Shown here one piece after another: positions 39,493 to 48,393 of a stretch of DNA of 64,000 nt. Under the pieces are notes generated by a model, which made no database searches, had not been told where the DNA came from, and saw only the letters and a program-made list of their open reading frames with translations. Both the position numbers and the translations under genes were made by a program. The number at the start of each line of letters is the position of its first letter. Position 1 is the first letter of the stretch. The stretch comes from an uncultured Senegalimassilia sp. (GTDB lineage: Bacteria > Actinomycetota > Coriobacteriia > Coriobacteriales > Eggerthellaceae), in the NCBI RefSeq assembly GCF_934636665.1, contig NZ_CAKUAT010000003.1, positions 1 through 64,000 on the forward strand, read 5' to 3'.

Positions 39493-40812
39493 TTACGCAG
39501 CCTTGGCGGCCTGGCGGGCCTCCTTGCGCTTCTCCAGGGAGTCGACGCACACGGCAGCGGACTGGTCGCCGGTGATGTTGACGACGGTGCGCATCATGTC
39601 GAGCACGCGGTCGACGCCTGCGACCAGCGCGATGCCCTCGACGGGCAGGCCGACGGACTGCAGCACCATGGCCAGCATGATCATGCCGGAACCGGGGACG
39701 CCGGCGGTGCCGATGGAAGACAGCACGGCGGTCATGACGATGACGCACTGCTGGCCAAGGGTCAGGTCGATGCCGAAGACCTGGGCGATGAAGATGGCGC
39801 AAACGCCCTGATAGATGGCGGTACCGTCCATGTTGATGGTGGCGCCCAGCGGCAGCACGAAGCTGGAGATCTCGCGGCGCACGCCCAGCTTCTCGGAGCA
39901 CTCCATGTTAATGGGCAGCGTGCCCACCGAGGAGGCGGATGCGAAGGCGAACGTCATGGCGCGGAACTGGCCCTTGAAGAACGTCAGCGGGCCCATCTTC
40001 GCGATGGCCTTCACCATGCCGGAGTACACCAGCACCATGTGCAGGATCATGGCTAGGTAGGCAACCAGGATGAGCTTGAGCAGCGGCAGCAAGATGTCGG
40101 GGCCGTTGGTGGCAACCACGGGGGTGATCAGGCCGAACACGCCGAACGGAGCGATGGAGATGATCATGTGCATGATCTTGATGCACACTTCGGACATGCC
40201 GTTGACGAAGTCGGCGACAGGCTGCGCCTTCTTGCCGGCGGCCAGGATACCGAAGCCGAAGAACAGCGCGATCACGATGATCTGCAGCATGCTAGCGTCG
40301 GACATGGGCTGCACGAAGTTGCTGGGGAAGATGTTGACGACGGTCTCGATAAAGGAAGGAGCGGCCTTTGCCTCATACGAAAGCTCGTCGGTGGTCAGGG
40401 TGTAGCCGCCGCCGACGTTGAACACGTTGGCGATGATCAGGCCGATGATGATGGCGCATGCGGTGGTGCAAAGGTAGTACGCGATGGTCTTGCCGCCGAT
40501 GGCGCCGACCTTCTTGATGTCGGACAAGCTGATGACGCCGGCGATCATCGAGAAGATGACCAGCGGCACCACGATCATCTTGATGAGGTTCAAGAAGATG
40601 GTGCCCAGGGGCTTGATGTAAGTGGTGGCGATATCAGGGGTGCCCTGCAGGGCAAGGCCGGCCACGACGCCCAAGGCCAACGCAATGAAAATCCACGTGG
40701 TAAGGGAAAGACGCTTGAACCAAGGCTTGTCGGCGTTTTCGGCGGAAACCGCTTCCGTAGCCTCCTTAACGTCTGCTTTGACCTCTTTCTCAAGGTCGTT
40801 GATCTTGGACAT
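39493..40812 (-). CDS. dicarboxylate/amino acid:cation symporter (DAACS family)
   Basis: The 439-residue transporter has a charged N-terminal tail of about 35 residues followed by the GltP/DctA fold: IKMIVVPLVIFSMIAGV, the serine-rich hairpin FAFASASSVGTLPI, MDGTAIYQGVCAIFIAQ (TM7-type) and GTAGVPGSGMIML. Members take up glutamate, aspartate or C4-dicarboxylates with Na+ or H+. In an organism with fumarate-reductase-like enzymes, dicarboxylate uptake would be sensible but is not shown. An AT-rich palindrome lies 170 bases upstream. Confidence 0.92.
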   Translation of the reverse strand: MSKINDLEKEVKADVKEATEAVSAENADKPWFKRLSLTTWIFIALALGVVAGLALQGTPDIATTYIKPLGTIFLNLIKMIVVPLVIFSMIAGVISLSDIKKVGAIGGKTIAYYLCTTACAIIIGLIIANVFNVGGGYTLTTDELSYEAKAAPSFIETVVNIFPSNFVQPMSDASMLQIIVIALFFGFGILAAGKKAQPVADFVNGMSEVCIKIMHMIISIAPFGVFGLITPVVATNGPDILLPLLKLILVAYLAMILHMVLVYSGMVKAIAKMGPLTFFKGQFRAMTFAFASASSVGTLPINMECSEKLGVRREISSFVLPLGATINMDGTAIYQGVCAIFIAQVFGIDLTLGQQCVIVMTAVLSSIGTAGVPGSGMIMLAMVLQSVGLPVEGIALVAGVDRVLDMMRTVVNITGDQSAAVCVDSLEKRKEARQAAKAA

Positions 40813-40981
40813 GTGATCCCTCTCTAACTCAAAAACCCTTCCTATGCAGCCGACGCTTGCGTGCGCTGCTGCAATTGAAGCGCCATAAGGCACAAACGCG
40901 CATTGTACCCGAAACTCTACGAAATCAGCCCAAAACAATCATCGTTTTCGGTTGCCGAGGGAAAACGGCGGTTGAGGAATC

Positions 40982-40999
40982 TATATTATCGATAATATA
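40982..40999. promoter_or_regulatory. perfect 18-bp AT-rich palindrome
   Basis: TATATTATCGATAATATA is fully self-complementary and stands out in GC-rich DNA. It lies between the DMT transporter's 3' end and the symporter gene and is a candidate operator for the latter. Confidence 0.5.
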
Positions 41000-41006
41000 T
41001 CTTATG

Positions 41007-41987
41007 TTATCTTGGCTTCCCGGCCAGCGTTACGAGTGCCAGCATGGCCAGCATCAGCACCAATCCCGCCCAATCGAAGCCGGAAAACGCCGTGCCCAGG
41101 AACACGCAGGCGCACACGCTGGCGCTGATCGGCTCGACGGCGCCCAGCAAGCTGCCGGTGACCGAGCCCACGAACGCCACGCCGCGCAGATACAGTCCGA
41201 ACGACACGAACGTCCCCAGAAACGCCAGGCCTCCGATGAGCACCAGCCAGCCGAACACATCCATGCTCGCAACCGCCTGAGGAGCTCCCGCGCCCATGGC
41301 AAACTGAATGGCGTACGCGATTCCCGAGCACACGCACGTCACCAGCATGCCGACGCTCGTGGCCGCAAAACTGCCGAAACGGTCGAACAAGCCCGCGGCG
41401 CGCGGAGTCAGCACGTAAATCGCAACGCACACGGCGTTCAAAAGGCCCCAGAACAAGCCGGCCGCCGGCAGCACCAGCGTGCCCAGGTCACCCTGCGTGG
41501 CAATAAGCACCGTAGCCGCAAAGGCGCAGATCAGGCCCACGAATTCGTTCCCCTTCGGCAAATGCCGCCCCATCACGCATGTGAACAGCATGACGAACAC
41601 GGTGCTGAGCATCTGCAGCACCGTGGCGGTACCGGCGTTGGTGAACGCGATGGTCATGGCGTACGCGAACTGGTCGACGAACAGCGCAGCGCCGAACACC
41701 AGGAAGAACAGCTTCACGCGCGGCTCGCTCTTCCAGATCAGCTCGAGCATGTAGCGGCGGCGTGTCGCCATCACGCCGAAGAAGAACAGCGTGGCCACCA
41801 ACGAGCGCACGGCGGTGGCGAACATGGGAGTGATGCCGTAATGCGAGAACAGATGCTGCGCGCACGCGCCCGACACGCCCCATAGCCCGGCACCCGCAAG
41901 CGCGCAGACGATACCGACCCAGAACGTGCGGCGCCGTGCGGCGTTTGCCGCCTGCCCATCGGCAAGCTGCGCGTCCGTTTTCGCCAT
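41007..41987 (-). CDS. EamA/DMT-family transporter
   Basis: The 326-residue protein has ten membrane helices in two EamA repeats (GAGLWGVSGACAQHLFSHYGITPMF; GSVTGSLLGAVEPISASVCACVFLGTAFSGFDWAGL). It is distinct in sequence from the DMT protein at 18051. It is divergent from the deformylase-like gene. Export of a metabolite is likely; the substrate is unknown. Confidence 0.88.
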   Translation of the reverse strand: MAKTDAQLADGQAANAARRRTFWVGIVCALAGAGLWGVSGACAQHLFSHYGITPMFATAVRSLVATLFFFGVMATRRRYMLELIWKSEPRVKLFFLVFGAALFVDQFAYAMTIAFTNAGTATVLQMLSTVFVMLFTCVMGRHLPKGNEFVGLICAFAATVLIATQGDLGTLVLPAAGLFWGLLNAVCVAIYVLTPRAAGLFDRFGSFAATSVGMLVTCVCSGIAYAIQFAMGAGAPQAVASMDVFGWLVLIGGLAFLGTFVSFGLYLRGVAFVGSVTGSLLGAVEPISASVCACVFLGTAFSGFDWAGLVLMLAMLALVTLAGKPR

Positions 41988-42111
41988 AACCTAAACCCTC
42001 CCTGATGTGCGTCATCGTATGCGTTAAAATGTTGAAAGCGATTGTAGAGCAATACGTCGGCTCGTGCATTCCGCACGTGTTTTGCGCCGGCGTCGAAGCG
42101 AAGGAAGTCTT

Positions 42112-42534
42112 ATGGCTATCAAGGAACTGGTTCACGACGAAGCGGTGCTGTCCACTCCCTGCGAGAAGGCAACGGCCGAGGATGCCCAGGTGGCGCAGGA
42201 TCTGCTGGACACCATGGCGTCGCTCGACGAGGCGGCCTGCCTGCACGCCAACCAGATCGGCGTGACGCACAACCTGTTCGCCTACGTTGACGAAAAGGAC
42301 AAGCAGCACGTCATGTTCAACCCCGTCATCAAGCTGGGCTTGGCTGCAAGCAAGCAGGTCGAAGGCTGCTTCACCCACGAGGAGCCCGTCACGGTCACCC
42401 GCTACGACCGCATCAAGGTCTCCTATGAGGAGCTGGTGGACGGCAAGCTGGTCCCCCGCAAGGGCGACTTCCGCGGCTGGGTCGCGCAGTTGATCCAGCA
42501 CATGGCCGACCATGGCAAGGGCAAGTTCATCTAA
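42112..42534 (+). CDS. peptide deformylase-like protein lacking the catalytic Glu
   Basis: The 140-residue product follows the peptide deformylase fold: CLHANQIG with Gln48 in motif 1, EGCF with metal-ligand Cys86 in motif 2, and motif 3 QHMADH with His130 and His134. In true deformylases motif 3 is QHExDH, and the Glu is the general acid/base; here it is Met131. All three metal ligands remain. It may bind metal but not deformylate normally, or use another residue. AAGGAAG precedes ATG 42112. It is monocistronic with a strong terminator. Confidence 0.82.
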   Translation: MAIKELVHDEAVLSTPCEKATAEDAQVAQDLLDTMASLDEAACLHANQIGVTHNLFAYVDEKDKQHVMFNPVIKLGLAASKQVEGCFTHEEPVTVTRYDRIKVSYEELVDGKLVPRKGDFRGWVAQLIQHMADHGKGKFI

Positions 42535-42540
42535 GCGCTT

Positions 42541-42574
42541 ACGAGCCGAAGGGCACTCCCCTTCGGCTCGTTTT
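42541..42574 (+). terminator. intrinsic terminator
   Basis: A 13-bp perfect stem (42541-42553 with 42559-42571), 5-base loop and TTTTCTTTT tail. Confidence 0.92.
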
Positions 42575-42607
42575 CTTTTGCGTGGTTTTTCAGATTGGAG
42601 CACCCTT

Positions 42608-44605
42608 ATGAGCAACGAGCTTTCCCGCCGTCAGTTCCTTGCCGGTGCAACCGCCTTCGCTCTTGGCAGCGCCATGTTCGGGTTGCCGCGTCGCGCGTTC
42701 GCCGATGATGCGCAGGCGGGCAGCGCCATCGTCATCCTGCACACCAACGACGTCCACTGCGCCGTTGGCGAAGCCGACGAAACGGGAGCGGCGCCGCTAG
42801 GGTATTCGGCGCTGGCAAGCTATGTTGCCGACCGCAAAGGTGTTTTCGGCAGCGGAAACGTCACGCTTGTGGATGCCGGCGATGCCGTGCAGGGCAACGT
42901 CATGGGCACGCTGACGCAGGGTCAGGCGCTCGTCGACATCATGAACGCCACGGGATACGACTACGTGATTCCCGGAAACCATGAGTTCGATTACGGGATG
43001 GCGCAGTTCAATCACCTGGTAGGAAGCGCAAGCGCCACATACCTGAGCTGCAATTTCACCGACAAGCGCCCCGAGGTGCCCACGCTCATGTTCGCCCCGT
43101 ACGCCATTCGGGCTTATCCGCTTGCCGGTGGCGGTACCGCGCACGTGGCGTTCGTAGGGGTTACCACGCCGGCGACGCTGACGGCCTCGTCGCCGAAATC
43201 GTTCTGGCGAAGCGACGACGACCATACGTGCGTATACGGCTTTTGCGAGGACGATACCGGCGCAGCGCTTGCCGCGGCGGTGCAAAACGCCGTGGACCAA
43301 GCACGCGCAGCAGGTGCCGATTACGTTGTGCTGCTGGCGCACCTTGGCCAGGATGGGTCGCCCGACATCTGGCGCTCCGATGCGTTGGCGAAGCGCTGCC
43401 GCGATATCGACGTGATCATCGACGGCCATTCGCATCAGGAATATGTGCAGGTCAAGCAAGATGCCGAGGGCAAAAACGTCATCATCACGCAAACGGGCAC
43501 GCAGTTCTCCAGCGTGGGCCAGGTCGTCATCAACCCGGACAGCGGCGCCATCTCCGCCAGCACGCCCGCCTTCGAGGCAACGCTTTTGCGCGAGGCCCGC
43601 AAAAGCGACGATCCCGCATACGTGCAGGAGGCGACGTTCGGGCGCGATGCCGGCGTGCAGGCGACCATCAACGAGAAGGTCGCGGATGTCGAAGCTCAAA
43701 CGGGAACCGTGATCGGCGCGTCTGAGGTTGACCTATACGCGTTCGAGGACGATGACTACACCTGGGCCGTACGTTCGCACGAAACGAACCTTGGCGACTT
43801 CGTGACCGACGCGTACCTTTATTATGCGACGAACGCGGGTGTCATGGCAGACATCGCATTCGTCAACGGCGGCGGCGTTCGCGCAAACCTCAACCGCGGC
43901 AACGTGACGAAGGGCGACCTCATCAACGTGAACCCCTTCAATAACCAGCTTTGCTACACCAGCGTTTCGGGCCAGGACCTGCTTGATGCGCTTGAGCTTT
44001 CGGCCAGCAGCTTGCCCGAGTCCAACGGCGACTTCCTCCAGGTTTCGGAGGGGCTGGAATTCGTCATCCGCACCGACATCGACTCGCCCGTTTTGCGCTC
44101 GGGCAGCACGTTCGTCGGCATAGATGACGCAAAGGAACGCCGCGTACGCAGAGCGAAGCTACACGGCAAGGCTATCGACCCGCAAGCGGCGTATACGCTG
44201 GTGTGCCACTCGTACTACCTGGTGGAAGGCGGCGGTTCGTACAGCATGCTGTGCAAGAACCCGGTCACGCTGCTGGGTTTGGACAACGACGCCCTTATGG
44301 AATACGTGCAGCTGAACCTGAGCGGCGTTATCGGGCAGCAATATGCAGGCGCCGCAGGTCAGGGGCGCATCGCGACGCAGATTGGGCCCGATCCCGATCC
44401 GGACCCCGGTCGCAAGCCGGACCCCGGTCCCGAGCAGCCCGAAACGCAGCCACCGGCGAACAACGCGAGCGACCCCAAGCCCCTTGCCCCGACCGGCGAT
44501 GACGGCGCCCTGAAGGCAGCCTCCGCAGCCGTTGCTACCGCAGCAGCAGTCGGAGCAGCCGCTTTCGCCACCGCCCACGCGGAAACCAAGGACGAGCGCG
44601 CATAG
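42608..44605 (+). CDS. Tat-exported, sortase-anchored 5'-nucleotidase/metallophosphatase
   Basis: The 665-residue protein starts with a Tat signal (SRRQFLAGATAFALG, cleavage near AFADDA). The metallophosphatase domain has LHTNDVHC, VDAGDAVQGN, GNHEFDYG, LLAHLGQDG and DGHSHQEY. The 5'-nucleotidase C domain has SHETNLGDFVTDAYLYY and FVNGGGVRANL. A Pro/Asp/Glu-rich linker leads to LAPTGDD (about 626), a hydrophobic Ala-rich segment and a charged tail, the same sorting-signal type as the surface protein at 3050. It should release nucleosides and phosphate at the cell surface. Confidence 0.93.
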   Translation: MSNELSRRQFLAGATAFALGSAMFGLPRRAFADDAQAGSAIVILHTNDVHCAVGEADETGAAPLGYSALASYVADRKGVFGSGNVTLVDAGDAVQGNVMGTLTQGQALVDIMNATGYDYVIPGNHEFDYGMAQFNHLVGSASATYLSCNFTDKRPEVPTLMFAPYAIRAYPLAGGGTAHVAFVGVTTPATLTASSPKSFWRSDDDHTCVYGFCEDDTGAALAAAVQNAVDQARAAGADYVVLLAHLGQDGSPDIWRSDALAKRCRDIDVIIDGHSHQEYVQVKQDAEGKNVIITQTGTQFSSVGQVVINPDSGAISASTPAFEATLLREARKSDDPAYVQEATFGRDAGVQATINEKVADVEAQTGTVIGASEVDLYAFEDDDYTWAVRSHETNLGDFVTDAYLYYATNAGVMADIAFVNGGGVRANLNRGNVTKGDLINVNPFNNQLCYTSVSGQDLLDALELSASSLPESNGDFLQVSEGLEFVIRTDIDSPVLRSGSTFVGIDDAKERRVRRAKLHGKAIDPQAAYTLVCHSYYLVEGGGSYSMLCKNPVTLLGLDNDALMEYVQLNLSGVIGQQYAGAAGQGRIATQIGPDPDPDPGRKPDPGPEQPETQPPANNASDPKPLAPTGDDGALKAASAAVATAAAVGAAAFATAHAETKDERA

Positions 44606-44788
44606 CCACAAGCTCGTCTAAATGCTCGCGGGTCGAGGGGCGCTCTCCTTTCGGCCTGCTTTCGTTCTCGCGCTTTTGCGCTCCGTCCCCTATCGCGGCG
44701 CTTGTGATGCCGTAGCGAAGCTGCAAAAATGACGCGCGTTCGAAAATTGCTAGCGAACAAACGATGGAGAAACGGAAAGGATTGGCGG

Positions 44789-46105
44789 GTGACGGATTTG
44801 CGCAAAACCTCGGGTTGCGTTATATGCATCGACTTGAAGTCGTTCTACGCCAGCGTGGAATGCGCCGATCGCGGCCTTGACCCGTTCACCTCCAACCTGG
44901 TGGTGGCCGACCCCGACCGCTCCGCGAACACCATTTGCCTTGCCATCACGCCCGCCATGAAGGCCGCCGGCGTGCGCAACCGTTGCCGCGTGCGCGACAT
45001 CCCGCCGGGCATCGAGTACCTGACCGCCGTCCCCCGCATGAAACGATACATGCAGGTCAGCGGCGAAATCGTGGGCAGCTATCTTGAGCTTGTCAGCCCA
45101 CAGGACCTGCAAGTGTACTCCATCGACGAGTGCTTCATCGACGCCGCGCCCTACCTGCGCCTCTACCGCACCAATGCGCGCACGTTCGCAAAACGCCTGA
45201 TGCGGCGCGCCTTCGAGGTTTCCGGCGTCACCGCCACGGCCGGCATCGGGCCGAACATGTTCCAGGCCAAGGTGGCGCTCGACATTTGCGCGAAGCACGC
45301 CAGCGACGGCATCGGCCAGCTTGACGGCGAATCGTTCAAGCGCGAGATCTGGTTCCACCGCCCGATCACCGACATCTGGGGCATCGGCCCGGGCATCGCC
45401 CGCCGCCTGGCCAAGCACGGCGCGTACGACCTTGCGGGGGTTTGCGCCGTCAACCCCAAGGTGCTGCGCCGCGAGTTCGGCAAAAACGCCGAATACCTTA
45501 TCGACCACGCGTGGGGCCTGGAGGCGTGCACCGTCGAGCAGGCGCGCAGCTATCGTCCGCGCGGCCATTCGCTGACCAACGGGCAGGTGCTCATGCGCGA
45601 CTACAGCTGCCGCGAGGCGGAAACGCTGCTGCGCGAGATGGTGCTGAGCAGCGCGCTCGAACTGGTAGAGAAAGGGCTATGCGCCCAGGTGGCAAGCGTA
45701 TACGTGGGGTACTCGGCCAGCAATTTCCCCCACCAGTCGTGGGAGAAATGCGGGCCGTTCGGCGCCGCGGCCGCCGGAGCGGGCGGGTCGGCGAAGCTGC
45801 CCAAACCTACCAACGCCGCGGACGCGCTGACCGACGCCGTGCTGGAGATCTACCGCGCCCGCGTGACGCCGGGGCTTTCCATCCGCCGCGTGAACATAGC
45901 GCTGGCGGATTTGATGCCCGCCGAGCAGGTGCAGCCCACGCTGTTCGACGACGCCGCGAACGAGCGCAAGCAAGCCGCCCTGTCGCGGGCCATGGTGGAC
46001 GTACGCAAACGGTTCGGCGCGAACGCGCTGCTGAAAGCTACAAGTTTGAAGGAAGAGGCGAACGCCATGGAGCGAAACAACCAAGTAGGCGGGCATCGTG
46101 CTTAG
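44789..46105 (+). CDS. Y-family DNA polymerase (UmuC/DinB type)
   Basis: The translesion polymerase has the catalytic motifs CIDLKSFYASVEC and YSIDECFIDAAPYL, the TAGIGPNMFQAK palm segment, the helix-hairpin-helix region DIWGIGPGIARRLAKHGAYDLAGV and the little-finger domain with RGHSLTNGQVL. The GTG at 44789 follows AAAGGA at good spacing and gives 438 residues; an in-frame ATG at 44729 without a ribosome site would add 20. It overlaps the YolD-like gene by 8 bp. Such pairs occur in Gram-positive SOS or mobile contexts. No LexA box was recognised. Confidence 0.92.
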   Translation: MTDLRKTSGCVICIDLKSFYASVECADRGLDPFTSNLVVADPDRSANTICLAITPAMKAAGVRNRCRVRDIPPGIEYLTAVPRMKRYMQVSGEIVGSYLELVSPQDLQVYSIDECFIDAAPYLRLYRTNARTFAKRLMRRAFEVSGVTATAGIGPNMFQAKVALDICAKHASDGIGQLDGESFKREIWFHRPITDIWGIGPGIARRLAKHGAYDLAGVCAVNPKVLRREFGKNAEYLIDHAWGLEACTVEQARSYRPRGHSLTNGQVLMRDYSCREAETLLREMVLSSALELVEKGLCAQVASVYVGYSASNFPHQSWEKCGPFGAAAAGAGGSAKLPKPTNAADALTDAVLEIYRARVTPGLSIRRVNIALADLMPAEQVQPTLFDDAANERKQAALSRAMVDVRKRFGANALLKATSLKEEANAMERNNQVGGHRA

Positions 46106-46340
46106 CCCTGATCAGGCGCGTGTTGCTGCCGGTCTGCCCACGCCGGATGTGTGGCCGGGCCTGTCGGCCGACGAGCGCGAATACCGCGCGCAAGTGCTCG
46201 ACCGCATAGCGCAACGCGTAGCCGCCGACGGCGTGCGCGTGTCGGTCCCCTCGCCCGACCGCGGCAGCCAGTTCATGCCCTTCGCAGCGCTAAAAGGCTA
46301 CGAAGAAGTAATCGCCGAAGTCGAGAACGGCAAGAACTGA
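46098..46340 (+). CDS. YolD-like small protein
   Basis: The 80-residue protein starts with GTG 46098 inside the polymerase gene's last codons. Its C-terminal segment FMPFAALKGYEEVIAEVE matches the YolD-like pattern found beside UmuC-type polymerases in Firmicutes. It is proposed to assist or regulate the polymerase. The family call rests on this motif and on the neighbour. Confidence 0.75.
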   Translation: MLSPDQARVAAGLPTPDVWPGLSADEREYRAQVLDRIAQRVAADGVRVSVPSPDRGSQFMPFAALKGYEEVIAEVENGKN

Positions 46341-46370
46341 TTTGAATATGCCATTCGTAAGCTTGCGGTG

Positions 46371-46505
46371 ATGAAACGCCTCATGCAAGACTTATTGAGG
46401 GGATTGCGATACAGCGCACATGAATCTATAAAACAGCCTAGACAAGAGCATGGCTGGCATGATAAAAAGATATCGGAGACATCGCTTGATGTTTCCTCCA
46501 AGTAG
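46371..46505 (+). CDS. possible 44-residue ORF upstream of DUF3800 gene
   Basis: ATG 46371 opens a 44-codon frame (MKRLMQDLLRGLRYSAHESI at the start) ending at TAG 46503-46505, the first base of the terminator stem. Base composition is lower in GC than neighbours. There is no clear ribosome site and no recognised family; it may be a gene remnant or chance ORF. Confidence 0.25.
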   Translation: MKRLMQDLLRGLRYSAHESIKQPRQEHGWHDKKISETSLDVSSK

Positions 46506-46531
46506 CGGGGGGGTGTCCTCCCGCATTTTTT
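46505..46531 (+). terminator. terminator or attenuator just before the DUF3800 gene
   Basis: GCGGGGGG (46505-46512) pairs with CCTCCCGC (46517-46524), with one G-T pair, followed by ATTTTTT. It ends only 8 bases before the AGGAGGGG ribosome site of the next gene, so that gene's transcript must pass through it or start inside its tail. Confidence 0.75.
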
Positions 46532-46548
46532 ATATTTAGGAGGGGGCA

Positions 46549-47223
46549 TTGCGCGAAATCAGTATCTTTGTCGATGAATCTGGCGGACAAGACGGCCATT
46601 CGAAATACTACGTACTCACGCTTGTCTTTCACGACCAGTCATTTAACCTAGAAGAGCATTTGACCAGGCATCGTAAAGGTCTTGCTGATCGCGGCCTTGA
46701 CGAAGTGCCTTTTCACGCTGGCCCTATTATGACTGGGCACGACGATTTCGAGTACATGGACTTCGAAACAAGGAAGTCGTACCTTACCTTGTTCTTCATC
46801 AGCGTCCAAAAACTCCCCATCACATACCAGACGTTCTTGTATAAGCGTAAAGAAGTTGGCGACAGCGCTCAGCTTGCCACAAAAATGAAGCGTGACATCA
46901 TTACCCTGCTCTTCGATAACCTAGAGTTTTTCCAGTCATACGACAAGGTGAAAATCTACTACGACAACGGGCAGGAAATCGTCGCGCACGCGCTGCGCGG
47001 TGCCGTCGAATATGCCCTCTCGAAAGAAAGCATCTTGTTTCGTAAAACCAATGCTGCCGATTTCATGCTTGCGCAAGCTGCCGACATGCTGTGCACGCTG
47101 GAGCTAACGGCGGAAAAGTATCGCAACAAGGAAGCATCGCGTACCGATATAAAAATGTTCGGCAATGCTCATGCGTTTAAGAACAACTATATGAAAGCAA
47201 TCAAGCGTAAACGGCTTAGCTAA
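46549..47223 (+). CDS. DUF3800 domain protein
   Basis: The 224-residue protein starts at a TTG with a strong AGGAGGGG. It has the DUF3800 features: ISIFVDESGG at the start, a central YDKVKIYYDNGQE strand and the late NAADFMLAQAADMLCTLEL. These suggest an RNase H-like fold with acidic residues (Asp9, Glu10, Asp near 142 and 170-180). Such proteins occur near phage and mobile elements; the function is unknown. Composition is less GC-rich than its surroundings, hinting at transfer. It overlaps the convergent apbE by 4 bp. Confidence 0.85.
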   Translation: MREISIFVDESGGQDGHSKYYVLTLVFHDQSFNLEEHLTRHRKGLADRGLDEVPFHAGPIMTGHDDFEYMDFETRKSYLTLFFISVQKLPITYQTFLYKRKEVGDSAQLATKMKRDIITLLFDNLEFFQSYDKVKIYYDNGQEIVAHALRGAVEYALSKESILFRKTNAADFMLAQAADMLCTLELTAEKYRNKEASRTDIKMFGNAHAFKNNYMKAIKRKRLS

Positions 47224-48143
47224 TGCCCCGTACCTTCAGTGGTTATGCCGGTGGTTTTTAGTAGGCGGGCGTTGGTGGTTAGGAGGATGGCTTCTATGCC
47301 GGGGGTTTGTTCGGCGAAGGTTAGGGCTTCGTCGGCACCCATGACGATGAGTGCGGTGGTGTAGCCGTCGGCGTCGATTGATTTGTCGGCTATGACGGTT
47401 GCGGACAACACATCCGTTTCCGCTGGTTTGCCCGTTCGAGGGTCCAGGATGTGGTGGAGCACGCGGCCGTTGCGTACGAAGGCGCGCTCGTAGACGCCGC
47501 TGGTCACTACCGATTTCCCGCATACGGAAACGCTGGCGAACGATGCGGCTTGCAAGCTGCCGCCCGAAGGGACGGGCGCGCGCAGGCCTACGTTCCATGC
47601 GCTGCCGTCGGGCTTGCTGCCCAAGCAGGCCACGTTGCCGCCCAGGTTGATCACACCGCTGGTTGCGCCGTGGCATTTCAGCAGGTCAATCACCCTATCT
47701 GCGATATATCCCTTCGCCATGCCGCCCAAATCGACCATTGCCCGCGGGTCGGTGATGCGCGCCTGCGTTCCTTCGACCTGCACGCTGCGCCAGTCAACAT
47801 GTGCAAGCGCCTCGGCGATGGCGGCATCGTCCGGCACGACCCCGCGCTTGAAATCCCATAGGCGGCACACGCTTCCCATAGTGATGTCGAACAGCCCGCC
47901 CGTGCGCTCGCAATATCCCAGCGCAGCACGCAAAACACTAGCAAGCTCCTCGCCCACGTCGACCCATTCACCCGCAGCGGCGTTGAGCGCGAACAGGCGG
48001 CTTTCCGGGTTGAAGCGGCTCAGCAGCAGCTCATATCGTGCGCAAAGGACCTCAACCTCGCGCAACGCAACCACATCGACATCGGCCGACACGGCGCACA
48101 CGGTATCAAACGCCCGAAACGTCACGGAACCAAGCTCGCGCAC
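47220..48143 (-). CDS. apbE: FAD:protein FMN transferase
   Basis: The 307-residue enzyme attaches FMN from FAD to a Thr or Ser of exported flavoproteins. Motifs: ELLLSRFNPESRLFALN, LFDITMGSVCRLWDF, VDLGGMAKGYIADRV, VINLGGNVACLG, and the metal-site ADKSIDADGYTTALIVMG. The GTG at 48143 is chosen because GGAGGAGG lies 7 bases upstream; the frame open to 48272 lacks that. No lipobox is visible. It is the last gene of the cytochrome/FMN-binding operon, and the SGAT protein at 50982 is its likely target. Confidence 0.92.
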   Translation of the reverse strand: MRELGSVTFRAFDTVCAVSADVDVVALREVEVLCARYELLLSRFNPESRLFALNAAAGEWVDVGEELASVLRAALGYCERTGGLFDITMGSVCRLWDFKRGVVPDDAAIAEALAHVDWRSVQVEGTQARITDPRAMVDLGGMAKGYIADRVIDLLKCHGATSGVINLGGNVACLGSKPDGSAWNVGLRAPVPSGGSLQAASFASVSVCGKSVVTSGVYERAFVRNGRVLHHILDPRTGKPAETDVLSATVIADKSIDADGYTTALIVMGADEALTFAEQTPGIEAILLTTNARLLKTTGITTEGTGH

Positions 48144-48272
48144 AACACGCCTCCTCCCAAGATTTCGATTCGCAAACCAGCAATCACCCGCCGCGTATAG
48201 CTGGGTGCCAGCTATACAAACCCTACAGTTGTGCGGGCTGTGGGGGTTGCGCAAGTAGGTCATTTCTCGCAC

Positions 48273-48325
48273 GTTGATCGCGGGGCGGGTTTGCGCAAGC
48301 GGCGCAAACCCGCCCCGCGATCAAC
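48273..48325. repeat. perfect 24-bp inverted repeat
   Basis: GTTGATCGCGGGGCGGGTTT and the next four bases (48273-48296) pair perfectly with 48302-48325 around a 5-base loop. No T-run follows on either strand, so it is not a classical terminator. It separates apbE from the membrane-protein gene. Confidence 0.85.
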
Positions 48326-48350
48326 CAAACCATCTATACAACGCCGAAAA

Positions 48351-48378
48351 GGGGCTTTTGCGCTCCCGCAAAAGCCCC
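48351..48378 (-). terminator. intrinsic terminator of the 48394 gene
   Basis: A 12-bp perfect stem (48351-48362 with 48367-48378) with a 4-base loop; on the minus strand it is followed by TTTTC. It would at least partly separate apbE from the rest of the operon. Confidence 0.82.
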
Positions 48379-48393
48379 CCTCGCGCTTCTTCC

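Noticed and set aside
46371..46505. 44-codon frame considered as a certain gene.
   Set aside because: No ribosome site and no homology signal; kept only as a low-confidence feature.
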